From Clostridia bacterium (lineage in GTDB: Bacteria; Bacillota; Clostridia; Oscillospirales; CAG-272), in contig JAFQGP010000142.1 of the NCBI GenBank assembly GCA_017415485.1, positions 1-38,178 on the forward strand: a stretch of 38,178 nucleotides of DNA. The letters run 5' to 3'. Below, in pieces: positions 30,818 to 38,178 of the stretch. A program made the translations under genes and the position numbers. The notes under the pieces are model-generated. The model did not search any database, was not told where the DNA came from, and was given only the letters and a program-made list of their open reading frames with translations. Position 1 is the stretch's first letter; each line of letters starts with the position of its first letter.

Positions 30818-32146
30818 ATGATAAAATACATTGGTGTAAACGATAGAGAGATTGACCTTTTTGAGGGTCAGTATGACGTGCCGAACGGTATGGCATACAA
30901 TTCTTACCTTATTGTTGACGAAAAGATCGCGGTCTTTGACACTGTCGACGCGCGTTTTGGTGGCGAGTGGATGGCAAATCTCAAGTCCGCGCTCGACGGA
31001 AGAACTCCCGATTACCTCATCGTTCAGCACATGGAGCCCGACCATTCCTCGAATATAAATCTTTTTGCGGACGAGTTCCCCTCGGCAACTATTCTTGCCT
31101 CCGAGCGCGCTTTCATTATGATGAAGCAGTTCTTCGGCAGAGATTATGCCGACCGCCGCATCGTCATCAAGGACGGCGACAAGCTCGAACTCGGAGCGCA
31201 TACACTCAATTTCATCGCCGCGGCAATGATCCATTGGCCCGAGGTCATGATGACCTACGAATCGAGCGAGAAGGTGCTCTTTTCTGCGGACGGATTCGGC
31301 AAATTCGGCGCACTTGACGCCGATGAGGACTGGGCTTGCGAGGCGAGAAGATACTATTTCGGCATCGTCGGCAAGTACGGCGCGCAGGTGCAGAAGCTGC
31401 TGGCGAAGGCTTCGGGACTTGAAATTGCCAAGATCTGTCCCCTCCACGGCCCCGTTCTGACCGAAAACCTCGGCTACTATCTCGATCTTTACAACACCTG
31501 GTCGAGCTACGGCGTCGAGAGCGAGGGCGTGGCTATCGCGTACACCAGCGTTTACGGCAACACCAAAAAGGCGGCTCTCCTGCTTGCCGAGGAGCTCGAA
31601 AAGCTCGGTTGCCCCAAGGTTGCAGTCAGCGACCTCGCGCGCGACGATATGTCCGAGGCTCTCGAGGATGCCTTCCGCTACGGCAAGCTCGTTCTCGCCA
31701 CAACCACCTATCAGGGCGACATTTTCCCATATATGAATACATTTATCCACGCCCTCGTTGAGCACGGATATCAGAAGCGTACCGTGGGTATAATAGAAAA
31801 CGGAAGCTGGGCGCCAACAGCGGCAAAGAAGATGAAGACGATGCTTGCGGAGTGCAAGGACATTACCTTCACCGACACCGCCGTCACGATCCGTTCAGCG
31901 ATGACCGATGCGAACCGCGAGGAGATCAAAAACCTCGCTCTCGAGCTCGCGGGCGGTTGCAATAATGATGAAAAGGAAGAAAACAGCGTGAAATACGTAT
32001 GCGAGATCTGCGGCTACGAATACGACGAGTCCGCCGGCGACCCCGATAACGGCATCGCCCCCGGCACAAAGTTCGAAGACCTGCCCGAGGATTGGTCCTG
32101 CCCGCTCTGCGGAGTTGGTAAGGAGAATTTCAAGAAGGAAGAGTGA
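30818..32146 (+). CDS. fprA: Flavodiiron protein (FprA-type) fused to rubredoxin
   Basis: 442 residues. The N-terminal metallo-beta-lactamase-like domain carries the di-iron site in HMEPDH (His71, Glu73, Asp75, His76), with more ligands in [17 protein letters not shown] and CPLHGPV. A flavodoxin domain follows at about 250-385 ([14 protein letters not shown], the FMN loop). The last 50 residues are a complete rubredoxin ([11 protein letters not shown] and [13 protein letters not shown], four Cys for one iron). It reduces O2 to water, or NO to N2O, with electrons passed from rubredoxin through FMN to the di-iron centre, protecting an anaerobe. The fusion supplies its own electron donor. Transcribed alone, from its promoter to a hairpin at 32151. 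A decayed copy of the same rubredoxin tail lies at 36449. Confidence 0.95.
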   Translation: MIKYIGVNDREIDLFEGQYDVPNGMAYNSYLIVDEKIAVFDTVDARFGGEWMANLKSALDGRTPDYLIVQHMEPDHSSNINLFADEFPSATILASERAFIMMKQFFGRDYADRRIVIKDGDKLELGAHTLNFIAAAMIHWPEVMMTYESSEKVLFSADGFGKFGALDADEDWACEARRYYFGIVGKYGAQVQKLLAKASGLEIAKICPLHGPVLTENLGYYLDLYNTWSSYGVESEGVAIAYTSVYGNTKKAALLLAEELEKLGCPKVAVSDLARDDMSEALEDAFRYGKLVLATTTYQGDIFPYMNTFIHALVEHGYQKRTVGIIENGSWAPTAAKKMKTMLAECKDITFTDTAVTIRSAMTDANREEIKNLALELAGGCNNDEKEENSVKYVCEICGYEYDESAGDPDNGIAPGTKFEDLPEDWSCPLCGVGKENFKKEE

Positions 32147-32150
32147 TCAT

Positions 32151-32196
32151 AAGCGACAGCTCCACCGTTATGCGAACGGAGCCGTCGCTTTTCTTA
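32151..32196 (+). terminator. Terminator of the flavodiiron gene
   Basis: 13-bp stem with one mismatch (32151-32163 with 32178-32190), then TTCTT. An alternative inner pairing CCGTT/AACGG is possible. Confidence 0.75.
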
Positions 32197-32258
32197 ATAC
32201 TATCTTAATACCGGGCGCTTTAATTCTAATATACCCTTAAAAGCTCTTAATGTATAAT
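32192..32258 (+). promoter_or_regulatory. Promoter region of the kinase operon with OmpR/KdpE-type direct repeats
   Basis: TCTTAATAC occurs at 32192 and again at 32203, an exact 11-bp period as in PhoB/OmpR-family boxes, with a third partial copy TCTTAAT at 32245. A TATAAT -10 lies at 32253-32258 without a good -35, as for an activator-dependent promoter. The regulator encoded downstream is the likely ligand. Confidence 0.6.
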
Positions 32259-32284
32259 ATAAATTGAAAAGGGAGGGATGTTGG

Positions 32285-32446
32285 ATGCTTAAGGCGTTTG
32301 GATATATTTTATTGACTTGTGCTTCGATCGCCATTATCGTAATAGGATACCTGTTTATGGCAAAAATAGACCGTTTTATTGAGGAAAATCGAGAAGCACA
32401 GAAAGAAGAGGAGACAGATGAGGTACAGGAAGATAACGAAGGATAA
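32285..32446 (+). CDS. 53-residue single-span membrane protein
   Basis: Start ATG 32285 with GGGAGGG about 8 nt upstream. One hydrophobic helix (LKAFGYILLTCASIAIIVIGYLFMA) is followed by an acidic, charged tail (IDRFIEENREAQKEEETDEVQEDNEG). The stop at 32446 lies inside the next gene, whose start overlaps by 29 nt, so the two are translationally coupled. It sits where a KdpF-like small subunit might stand, but does not look like KdpF and there is no kdpABC. A regulatory small protein acting on the sensor kinase is plausible. No family recognised. Confidence 0.65.
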   Translation: MLKAFGYILLTCASIAIIVIGYLFMAKIDRFIEENREAQKEEETDEVQEDNEG

Positions 32447-34394
32447 TATACACGATCATATACTCGTTTGCCTGTCGTCGTCGCCGTCTAACGCAAAGAT
32501 CATAGGAACAGCTGCTATGATGGCAAAGGCTTTCAGAGCGGAATTTACTGCGCTGTATGTTGAAACGCCGGAAGAAGAGCTGATGGTCGAAGCGGATAAG
32601 CGGAGGCTTGCGGAAAATATCGAATACGCCAAGGAATGCGGGGCAGTTGTGACAACGGTCTGCGGAGACGATATCGCCTTGCAAATTACAGAGTTTGCAA
32701 GGATATCGGGGGTAACCAAGGTGGTTTTGGGCAGGAGTTCGGTATCTCGCGGAGGATTGATAAAAAAGCAGTCTTTGACCGAAAAGATCATTCGGCTTGC
32801 GCCCGAGTTGGATATACATATTATTCCGGACAGCAGTATCGAAGGAAAGCGAAGGAAGAAGCATATTTTCAGCCGAAAGAGCCTGATTAGCTTGATAAAA
32901 GAGCTTGCGATCAGTGCTTTGATACTTGGTGCGGCATCGGCAATAGGATTCGGATTTCATTATCTGGGATTTACCGAGGATAACGTTGTAACAATATATA
33001 TTCTGGCTGTTCTCGTGACGTCTGTGTTGATCGACAGCAAGATCTGCTGGGCGCTGACTTCCGCAGCGGGTGTATTGCTCTTCAACTTCTTTTTTACACA
33101 GCCGAAATTTACTTTTCTTGCTTATGACAAGGGATATCCGCTTACATTCATTGTTATGCTCATGGCATCGCTTATAACCGGAAGCATAGCCGCACGAATG
33201 AAAAAGCAGGCAAAGCTTTCAGCACAGGTAGCGTACAGAACGCAGATATTGCTTGATACCGATCAAATGCTTGCAAAGTCAAAGAATGCCGACGAGATAC
33301 TTGTTGTCGCATCAAAGCAGGTGAGGAAACTTACTTCCCGAGGGGTCATTCTTTACCCGACGTGGAACGGCACTTTCGGAGAAGCTCTGATCTTCGGAGA
33401 CGAGGAGGAGCGTATTGAGGAATATATTAATGATGACGAAAGGGCTGCCGCTTTCAGAGCTTATGAAAATAATATTCAAACGGGTGCGCCGGGATCGCTC
33501 TACAGTGCGGAGTGCATGTATTTCCCCATTGGAATAAAAGATGAGGTCTACGGCGTTATCGGTGTTGTTCCCGGGAAGAAAGCCGATCCGTTTGAGCAGA
33601 GTATAATGGTGTCCATTATCGGAGAATGCGCCCTCGCGCTTGAAAACGAGAAAAATATCCGTGAAAAGGAGGAGGCGGCGGTACGGGCAGAAAACGAGCG
33701 TTTGCGCGCCGATCTTTTGCGTGCAATATCGCATGATCTGCGCACGCCTTTGACATCGATCTCGGGGAATGCCGGTAATCTTTTGTCAAATGACAGCTTT
33801 TTTGATGAAGCAACAAGAAGACAGATATATTCGGATATTCTCGATGATTCGGTCTGGCTGATCTCGCTTGTTGAGAATCTTCTGTCAATTACCCGTATGG
33901 GTGAGGGAAGAGCGAAGATCAACAAGACAGCGGAACTTATGTCCGATGTTATAGATGAAGCCCTGAAGCACGTCAATAAAAGAAAGACCGAGCATAGAAT
34001 AAAGGTTTCGCTTGAAAATGAGTTGATGCTTGCCAATATGGATGCAAGGCTGATAGTTCAGGTGATCGTCAATCTTGTGGACAATGCGATCAAATATACC
34101 GACTGCGGCTCAACCATAGAAATATCCGCAAAGCAAGATAACGGTAAGGTTCTCGTATCTGTCAGCGACAACGGATATGGTATACCCGATAAAATGAAGG
34201 AACAAATTTTTGATCTGTTTTATGTAGGTGATAACAACAGATCGGACAGCAGACGAAGCCTCGGGCTCGGACTTGCGCTATGCCGTTCCATAGTAGAGGC
34301 GCACGGCGGAAGAATATGGGTCGAAGATAATTATCCGAGAGGCGCGTCTTTCTGCTTTACTTTACAGACAAAGGAGATAGAGATCAATGAATAA
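32418..34394 (+). CDS. kdpD: KdpD-like sensor histidine kinase without the N-terminal KdpD domain
   Basis: 658 residues from ATG 32418 (AAGAGGAG ahead; the TTG at 32379 is less likely). Domains in order: UspA-like domain (about 8-125, ending VVLGRSS), a DUF4118 four-helix membrane unit (about 165-265), a GAF-type segment (about 285-410), HisKA with the phospho-acceptor His439 (AISHDLRTPLT), and HATPase (VNLVDNAIKYT, VSDNGYGIPD, SLGLGLALC). E. coli KdpD is about 894 residues. Here the first ~230 residues with the Walker motifs are absent, as in short KdpD forms. It senses potassium, osmotic stress or nucleotide second messengers in relatives. It overlaps the regulator gene by 8 nt. No kdpFABC pump follows, so its targets are elsewhere. 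Confidence 0.92.
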   Translation: MRYRKITKDNIHDHILVCLSSSPSNAKIIGTAAMMAKAFRAEFTALYVETPEEELMVEADKRRLAENIEYAKECGAVVTTVCGDDIALQITEFARISGVTKVVLGRSSVSRGGLIKKQSLTEKIIRLAPELDIHIIPDSSIEGKRRKKHIFSRKSLISLIKELAISALILGAASAIGFGFHYLGFTEDNVVTIYILAVLVTSVLIDSKICWALTSAAGVLLFNFFFTQPKFTFLAYDKGYPLTFIVMLMASLITGSIAARMKKQAKLSAQVAYRTQILLDTDQMLAKSKNADEILVVASKQVRKLTSRGVILYPTWNGTFGEALIFGDEEERIEEYINDDERAAAFRAYENNIQTGAPGSLYSAECMYFPIGIKDEVYGVIGVVPGKKADPFEQSIMVSIIGECALALENEKNIREKEEAAVRAENERLRADLLRAISHDLRTPLTSISGNAGNLLSNDSFFDEATRRQIYSDILDDSVWLISLVENLLSITRMGEGRAKINKTAELMSDVIDEALKHVNKRKTEHRIKVSLENELMLANMDARLIVQVIVNLVDNAIKYTDCGSTIEISAKQDNGKVLVSVSDNGYGIPDKMKEQIFDLFYVGDNNRSDSRRSLGLGLALCRSIVEAHGGRIWVEDNYPRGASFCFTLQTKEIEINE

Positions 34395-35082
34395 ACCGCT
34401 TATACTTGTCGTTGAGGATGATCCTCCCGTCAGAAATCTGATAACAACAACGCTTAAAGCCCACGGTTACAGATATATCACAGCACATAACGGAAATGAT
34501 GCGCTTCTTGAGGCGTCGACACATAATCCCGATATACTCCTGCTTGATCTCGGTCTTTACGATATTGACGGTATGGAGGTCATCGGTAAAGTCAGAAGCT
34601 GGTCGGAAATGCCGATAATTGTTATCAGCGCACGAAGTGAGGACAGGGATAAGATCGATGCTCTTGATGCGGGCGCCGATGATTATCTTACAAAGCCGTT
34701 TTCGGTAGAAGAGCTGCTTGCGAGGATCAGGGTAAGCCAAAGAAGACTGAATTCGAGCGGAAATCAATCCTCGGGAACAGTTTTTGTGAATGGTGAGCTT
34801 AAGATTGATTATGCCGCCGGTTGCGCTTACATACGCGGAGAGGAGCTGCATCTGACACCGATAGAATATAAGCTCTTGTGCCTTTTGTCGAAGAATATCG
34901 GCAAGGTACTGACACATACTTATATTACGCAAAAGATATGGGGAAGCACTTGGGAGAAGGATGTCGCATCATTGCGCGTATTTATGGCTACTCTTCGGAA
35001 AAAGCTTGAGAGAGCCGAGGGGTCGACACAGTTCATACAAACACATATCGGTATTGGATATAGGATGATAAAGGTGGAATAA
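34387..35082 (+). CDS. kdpE: KdpE-like response regulator (OmpR family)
   Basis: 231 residues. The receiver domain has the acidic pair Asp11-Asp12 (VVEDDPPVR), the phospho-acceptor Asp54 (LLLDLGL) and Lys103 (LTKPF), with the KdpE-like block GKVRSWSEMPIIVISARSEDRDKIDALDAGADDY. The C-terminal winged helix (about 135-230) has LTPIEYKLLCLLSKNIGKVLTHTYI and VFMATLRKKLE, typical of OmpR/PhoB DNA binding. It starts inside the kinase gene and ends directly at the citrate synthase start, so all form one operon. The 11-bp direct repeats at 32192 are its likely autoregulatory site. Confidence 0.94.
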   Translation: MNKPLILVVEDDPPVRNLITTTLKAHGYRYITAHNGNDALLEASTHNPDILLLDLGLYDIDGMEVIGKVRSWSEMPIIVISARSEDRDKIDALDAGADDYLTKPFSVEELLARIRVSQRRLNSSGNQSSGTVFVNGELKIDYAAGCAYIRGEELHLTPIEYKLLCLLSKNIGKVLTHTYITQKIWGSTWEKDVASLRVFMATLRKKLERAEGSTQFIQTHIGIGYRMIKVE

Positions 35083-36444
35083 ATGAAAAACTATTCTGTA
35101 ATAACAGATTATATCAAAGATCTGGCAGATCTTTCCGACAGGAATAACGGGATCAAGCCCGAAATGTACGGAACTTATGACGTTAAGCGAGGACTGCGTG
35201 ATATAAACGGCAACGGTGTTGTTGCCGGGCTTACCGAGGTCTCCCGTATCAAAGCGAAGGAGAAGGACGCAGACGGAAATGAGATCCCCTGCCGCGGAGA
35301 ACTTTATTACCGAGGCATCGATCTCAAGGACATTGTATCCGGATTCCTTGATGAGGGCCGCATGGGATTTGAGGAGACGGTATTTTTGCTTCTGACATCA
35401 AAGCTACCAAACCGCAAGGAGCTTGCGGATTTTAATGCGCAGCTTTCCGCATACCGTGATCTGCCGAAATTCTTCGTATCCGATATGATCCTTAAGGCTC
35501 CCGGCAAGGATATGATGAATATGCTTTCGCGCGGCGTGTTGGCACTTTATGCCTATGATGAAAGACCCGATGATATTTCAACGCCCAACGTGCTCAGGCA
35601 GTGTTTGCAGCTCATAGCCGAATTTCCGTTGCTTGCGGTCTATGGGTATCATTCCTTTATGCACTACCATAACGGAAGCAGTCTCTTTATCCACTATCCG
35701 AAAAAGGAGCTTTCAACTGCAGAAAACCTGCTCTATATCCTCCGTGAGGACGGTGAATACACTCCGCTTGAAGCCAAGCTTCTTGATCTTGCGCTCGTTT
35801 TGCACGCCGAGCACGGCGGAGGAAACAATTCGACCTTTACAACGCATGTTGTGACTTCTTCGGGTACGGATACCTATTCAGCGATATCTGCGGCTCTTGG
35901 CTCGCTCAAGGGCCCCCGCCACGGAGGCGCGAATATCAAGGTCGTTCAGATGTTTGACGATATCAAGGCAAACGTCGATTACCGTGACGAGGGCGCGCTG
36001 AAGGATCATCTTGTAAAGCTTCTTGACAAGCAGGCATTTGACCGCTCGGGTCTGATCTACGGCATGGGACATGCCGTATATTCACTTTCCGACCCGAGAG
36101 CCGAGATACTTCATAAATATGCGCAAAAGCTCTCGGCTGAGAAGGGGCTGGAGGAGGATTTCGCTCTTTACGAGACAGTTGCCCGCCTCGCCCCGGAGAT
36201 CATAGCCGAAAAGCGACGGATGTATAAGGGTGTCAGCGCAAACGTGGACTTTTATTCGGGAATGGTATACAGAATGCTCGGCCTGCCCGAGGAGCTGTTT
36301 ACCCCGATCTTTGCCGTTTCAAGGATAGCAGGCTGGAGCGCGCACCGCCTTGAGGAGATACAGAACGCGGGTAAGATCATCCGACCTGCATATACGAACG
36401 TCAAGAAAGAGATAGCGTATCTCCCTATAGGAGAAAGGAAATAA
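35083..36444 (+). CDS. Citrate synthase (citrate/2-methylcitrate synthase family)
   Basis: 453 residues, starting one base after the regulator stop with AAGGTGG ahead. It makes citrate from acetyl-CoA and oxaloacetate. Key regions: HAEHGGGNNSTFTTHVVTSSGTD (first catalytic His), SLKGPRHGGAN, GMGHAVYSLSDPRAEIL (second His), NVDFYSGMVYRMLG (catalytic Asp) and a C-terminal IAGWSAHRLEE. The length and insertions fit the Clostridia form with an extended N-terminus. Being in an operon with KdpDE-type regulators is unusual and may tie carbon entry into the TCA branch (glutamate or osmolyte supply) to potassium or osmotic signalling. No other TCA enzyme is near. Confidence 0.95.
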   Translation: MKNYSVITDYIKDLADLSDRNNGIKPEMYGTYDVKRGLRDINGNGVVAGLTEVSRIKAKEKDADGNEIPCRGELYYRGIDLKDIVSGFLDEGRMGFEETVFLLLTSKLPNRKELADFNAQLSAYRDLPKFFVSDMILKAPGKDMMNMLSRGVLALYAYDERPDDISTPNVLRQCLQLIAEFPLLAVYGYHSFMHYHNGSSLFIHYPKKELSTAENLLYILREDGEYTPLEAKLLDLALVLHAEHGGGNNSTFTTHVVTSSGTDTYSAISAALGSLKGPRHGGANIKVVQMFDDIKANVDYRDEGALKDHLVKLLDKQAFDRSGLIYGMGHAVYSLSDPRAEILHKYAQKLSAEKGLEEDFALYETVARLAPEIIAEKRRMYKGVSANVDFYSGMVYRMLGLPEELFTPIFAVSRIAGWSAHRLEEIQNAGKIIRPAYTNVKKEIAYLPIGERK

Positions 36445-36448
36445 TCAC

Positions 36449-36505
36449 GACGATCGGCGTTCCCCGCTCTGTGGAGTTGGCAAGGAGAATTTTAAGGCTG
36501 AATAA
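36449..36505 (+). pseudogene. Decayed C-terminal fragment of a rubredoxin
   Basis: Just after citrate synthase, the frame reads [18 protein letters not shown] and stops. It matches the end of the rubredoxin domain at 32080-32146 ([19 protein letters not shown]). Over the 33 bases from CCGCTC, only three differ and all are synonymous. The first Cys of the CPLC pair has become Ser and the Trp has become Arg, so it is non-functional. There is no upstream rubredoxin part. Confidence 0.75.
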
Positions 36506-36510
36506 AAAAG

Positions 36511-36617
36511 AGTTATGAGTTTAGAGTTATGCTTTGCCTTCGGCAAAGCTAACGCTTGCATAGCAAGTTCATAACTGCCCGCAGGGCATCATAACTCTAA
36601 ACTCTAAACTCTAAACT
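36511..36617 (+). repeat. Palindromic element with GTTTAGAGTTATG ends and internal hairpins
   Basis: GTTTAGAGTTATG (36519-36531) pairs with 36590-36602; the outer parts continue as tandem AACTCTA units. Inside are GCTTTGC/GCAAAGC with a CTTCG-type loop (36531-36549), CTTGC-ATA-GCAAG (36555-36567) and a GCCC/GGGC hairpin near 36577. It is the same style of element as those at 20.5, 25.6 and 29.9 kb. Confidence 0.75.
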
Positions 36618-36626
36618 GAAAAATCC

Positions 36627-36660
36627 CCCCGACAGACTTTGAATTCTGTCGGGGTGATTT
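36627..36660 (+). terminator. Bidirectional terminator between citrate synthase and the minus-strand gene
   Basis: CCCCGACAGA/TCTGTCGGGG (36627-36636 with 36645-36654), followed by TGATTTTC. The flanking AAATC and GATTT can extend the stem. Confidence 0.8.
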
Positions 36661-37047
36661 TCAGTACCACATTATTCTGCGGTATGTGAGAAAATCGTCA
36701 ACTTGTTCTTGGGTGAATTTATTTATATTATCTGCATTAACCAAATTATTAAGATCAGCCATCTTTTCAATCATTTTTCGAATGTTTCGTCTTTGCCACC
36801 ATCTCGCCCGGTGCTTTTCATAGTAATCTCTTATCAAGTAGTCTAAGGTTTCTTTATATAGCCTTTTATATTCACGATTTTTTGTTAATTCCATATGTTC
36901 GCGAAGATAGAGAAATATTTTGTTTACATAATAAACCGGAGGCGGTGAGAATTGGTTTAGATTTATGGTATCTTCGCTGAGATAATTGAGCTTTCTGCTT
37001 GAAAAGCCAAACAGAATTATATATTTGAAATGTGAATTATTGTTCAT
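36661..37047 (-). CDS. Hypothetical protein
   Basis: 128 residues. The start overlaps the end of the upstream SLOG-like gene by 11 nt. The N-terminal 40 residues are mixed (HFKYIILFGFSSRKLNYL), the rest helical and very basic-aromatic (YEKHRARWWQRRNIRKMIEKM), ending in FLTYRRIMWY. There is no signal or obvious membrane span. I do not recognise it. Translation coupling with the SLOG-like gene suggests a shared role, perhaps a partner or effector. Confidence 0.55.
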   Translation of the reverse strand: MNNNSHFKYIILFGFSSRKLNYLSEDTINLNQFSPPPVYYVNKIFLYLREHMELTKNREYKRLYKETLDYLIRDYYEKHRARWWQRRNIRKMIEKMADLNNLVNADNINKFTQEQVDDFLTYRRIMWY

Positions 37048-37468
37048 TTTCTGTAATATTTATTACCTTTCTGTTTTGTTTTATGCTTCTTTTATAAAAA
37101 CTATACGCACCGCCCCATTTACGAGCAATGTGTGTTATAACGAATTCTGCTTTATTCAACATCCATACGTTTCTGTAATTAACAGCGGATTTGGGGTGGC
37201 AGAGTTCAATTCCTTCGGGGAGAAGAGTATTCTCCTCGAGGGATTTTTCTTTTGGAAAATATGCAAGCACAACATAATACCTGATATGCGGATATATCTT
37301 TGCAAGCTCTTTCAAGGACGAAAGAGCCATCGAGTCAAATTGTCCGTGATTGCCTACATAAAAAACGCTAACACCGTGTTGTTCGATCAATTCGGTGATT
37401 TTTTCTTTAATTGCTGATTTTAAGTTTTGCGGCGCATCACTGTGCCCGAAAAAGGTGCAGGTGTTCAT
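37037..37468 (-). CDS. SLOG/YpsA-like Rossmann protein
   Basis: 143 residues, with GGGAGG ahead of the start. It begins MNTCTFFGHSDAP, followed by a helix and VSVFYVGNHGQFDSMALSSLKELAKIYPHIRYYVVLAYFP, then WMLNKAEFVITHIARKWGGAYSFYKRSIKQNRKVINI. The early strand with FGH, the GNHGQFD turn and the final GGAY-F glycine loop fit the SLOG superfamily (DprA/LOG/YpsA-like), thought to bind nucleotide-like ligands. Small YpsA-like members are common in Firmicutes accessory regions. It has its own consensus promoter and is divergent from an XRE regulator. Confidence 0.75.
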   Translation of the reverse strand: MNTCTFFGHSDAPQNLKSAIKEKITELIEQHGVSVFYVGNHGQFDSMALSSLKELAKIYPHIRYYVVLAYFPKEKSLEENTLLPEGIELCHPKSAVNYRNVWMLNKAEFVITHIARKWGGAYSFYKRSIKQNRKVINITENEQ

Positions 37469-37497
37469 AATATCCTCCCTGATTATTGGATACTATA

Positions 37498-37526
37498 ATT
37501 ATAATCTAAACAGGCAGGTTTGTCAA
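37498..37526 (-). promoter_or_regulatory. Promoter of the SLOG-like operon
   Basis: Minus-strand TTGACA (37521-37526) and TATAAT (37498-37503), spacer 17 bp. Confidence 0.85.
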
Positions 37527-37587
37527 TAATCTGATTAGGCATATTTTATAATATTTTATACTAATTTGGTTATTTTACGAGGCAATT

Positions 37588-38025
37588 ATGTATCCGCATA
37601 TAAGAGACATTCGAGAAGACAGAGATAAGCTCCAACGAGAGATTGCTGATTATTTGGGAATTACCAGCACAGCCTATGGAAAATATGAAACCGGGCAAAA
37701 CAAGATTCCTGTAAAAAATGTAATAGCGCTTGCTGAATATTATGATGTAAGCATAGACTTTTTGCTCGGAGAAACTCGAAGTCTTATTCGACATCCTGCA
37801 ACTACGGATAAACGAGGTAACAGACTTCGTGAGATAAGAAAGAGACACAATTTTAATCAGACTCAAATCGCAGAGAAAATTAATATGTCGCAGATGGGAT
37901 ATTCAAAATATGAAACAGGTGAGATCTTGTTGAATACGCATACTTTGATAAAACTCGCGAGAATATATAATGTCAGCATTGATTATCTTCTTGGCTTGAC
38001 AGATGTGGAAGAAAGATATGAGTGA
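37588..38025 (+). CDS. XRE-family regulator with two tandem HTH domains
   Basis: 145 residues starting MYPHIRDIRED after ACGAGG. Two complete helix-turn-helix units stand in tandem. The first is residues 1-62: IRDIREDRDKLQREIADYLGITSTAYGKYETGQNKIPVKNVIALAEYYDVSIDFLLGET. The second is 75-138: LREIRKRHNFNQTQIAEKINMSQMGYSKYETGEILLNTHTLIKLARIYNVSIDYLLGLT. The two are alike (GKYETG/SKYETG, YDVSIDFLLG/YNVSIDYLLG), so the gene arose by an internal duplication. One chain could bind both half-sites of an operator. It is divergent from the SLOG-like pair, which it may control. Confidence 0.92.
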   Translation: MYPHIRDIREDRDKLQREIADYLGITSTAYGKYETGQNKIPVKNVIALAEYYDVSIDFLLGETRSLIRHPATTDKRGNRLREIRKRHNFNQTQIAEKINMSQMGYSKYETGEILLNTHTLIKLARIYNVSIDYLLGLTDVEERYE

Positions 38026-38040
38026 TAGAATGACATAAAA

Positions 38041-38066
38041 GAACCCCGTCCGTCAAGACGAGGTTC
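38041..38066 (+). other. Hairpin after the XRE gene
   Basis: GAACC-C-CGTC with GACG-A-GGTTC. It lacks a T-run and may be a weak terminator. Confidence 0.4.
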
Positions 38067-38155
38067 AGACTGCTGACAAACTTGTATATGGAAAAACAAT
38101 ATGTCAAATTGCACAATAATGGTCAAGCAACTGTGTTCGCAATTTCTAATAGGGG

Positions 38156-38178
38156 TGCAGGGGGCGAAGCCCCCTGCA
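38156..38178 (+). repeat. Perfect 10-bp GC-rich palindrome at the window end
   Basis: TGCAGGGGGC-GAA-GCCCCCTGCA. It probably continues as a dispersed repeat or terminator beyond the window. Confidence 0.6.

Overview
The window looks like a chromosome segment from an anaerobic, low-to-medium GC Firmicute of the class Clostridia, probably an uncultured gut Oscillospirales-type bacterium. The reasons are sigma-A type promoters with 17-bp spacers, strong AGGAGG ribosome sites, GC-rich third codon positions in the core genes, a flavodiiron-rubredoxin oxygen-scavenging protein, lipoproteins with Thr/Glu-rich linkers, and plant-sugar catabolic genes. This placement is inferred from sequence style, not from a marker gene.

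Region 1 (1-8933) is AT-rich and looks like an integrated island. It holds the C-terminal part of a large serine recombinase, a large STAND-type NTPase on the minus strand, and, divergent from it, a set of six plus-strand genes. These are a secreted SH3b/Ig-like/cysteine-hydrolase protein, a small acidic protein, three related proteins sharing one alpha/beta domain (two with a C-terminal domain resembling the ribosomal L7/L12 C-terminus), and a membrane-anchored protein with two NPCBM-like domains. The island stops next to the 3' end of a tRNA-Ser(GCU) gene on the minus strand. This gene set is the best candidate for an undescribed system here.

Region 2 (9026-17350) is chromosomal in style. 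It has a YcxB-like membrane protein, an APH(3')-like kinase, two tandem paralogous solute-binding lipoproteins without a permease, and a three-gene FtsX/MacB-type ABC transporter with two paralogous permeases and one ATPase.

Region 3 (17506-25559) is a carbohydrate locus. An AraC regulator is divergent from a clan GH-A glycosidase. Beyond two palindromic repeat elements and two small hypothetical genes there is a tightly packed four-gene operon: UlaG-like metallo-hydrolase, mandelate racemase/galactonate dehydratase-type enzyme, SDR oxidoreductase and a second clan GH-A glycosidase. Together these could hydrolyse a glycoside, oxidise the sugar to a lactone, open the lactone and dehydrate the aldonate.

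Region 4 (25560-30140) holds a hairpin-array repeat, a TM2 protein plus coiled-coil membrane protein divergent from a small XRE regulator (with a visible operator and promoter), a frameshifted AraC regulator, and an FAD-dependent oxidoreductase.

Region 5 (30262-36660) has a promoter-to-terminator non-coding RNA of about 440 nt, a flavodiiron-rubredoxin protein, a small membrane protein with a KdpD-like kinase and KdpE-like regulator (no kdpFABC present), citrate synthase, and a decayed rubredoxin tail.

Region 6 (36661-38178) is again AT-rich, with a hypothetical protein, a SLOG/YpsA-like protein and a double-HTH XRE regulator.

A recurring theme from 19.9 to 36.6 kb is intergenic palindromic elements. 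Several are arrays of short hairpins separated by a constant short spacer, and the same stems recur at distant loci with different loops.
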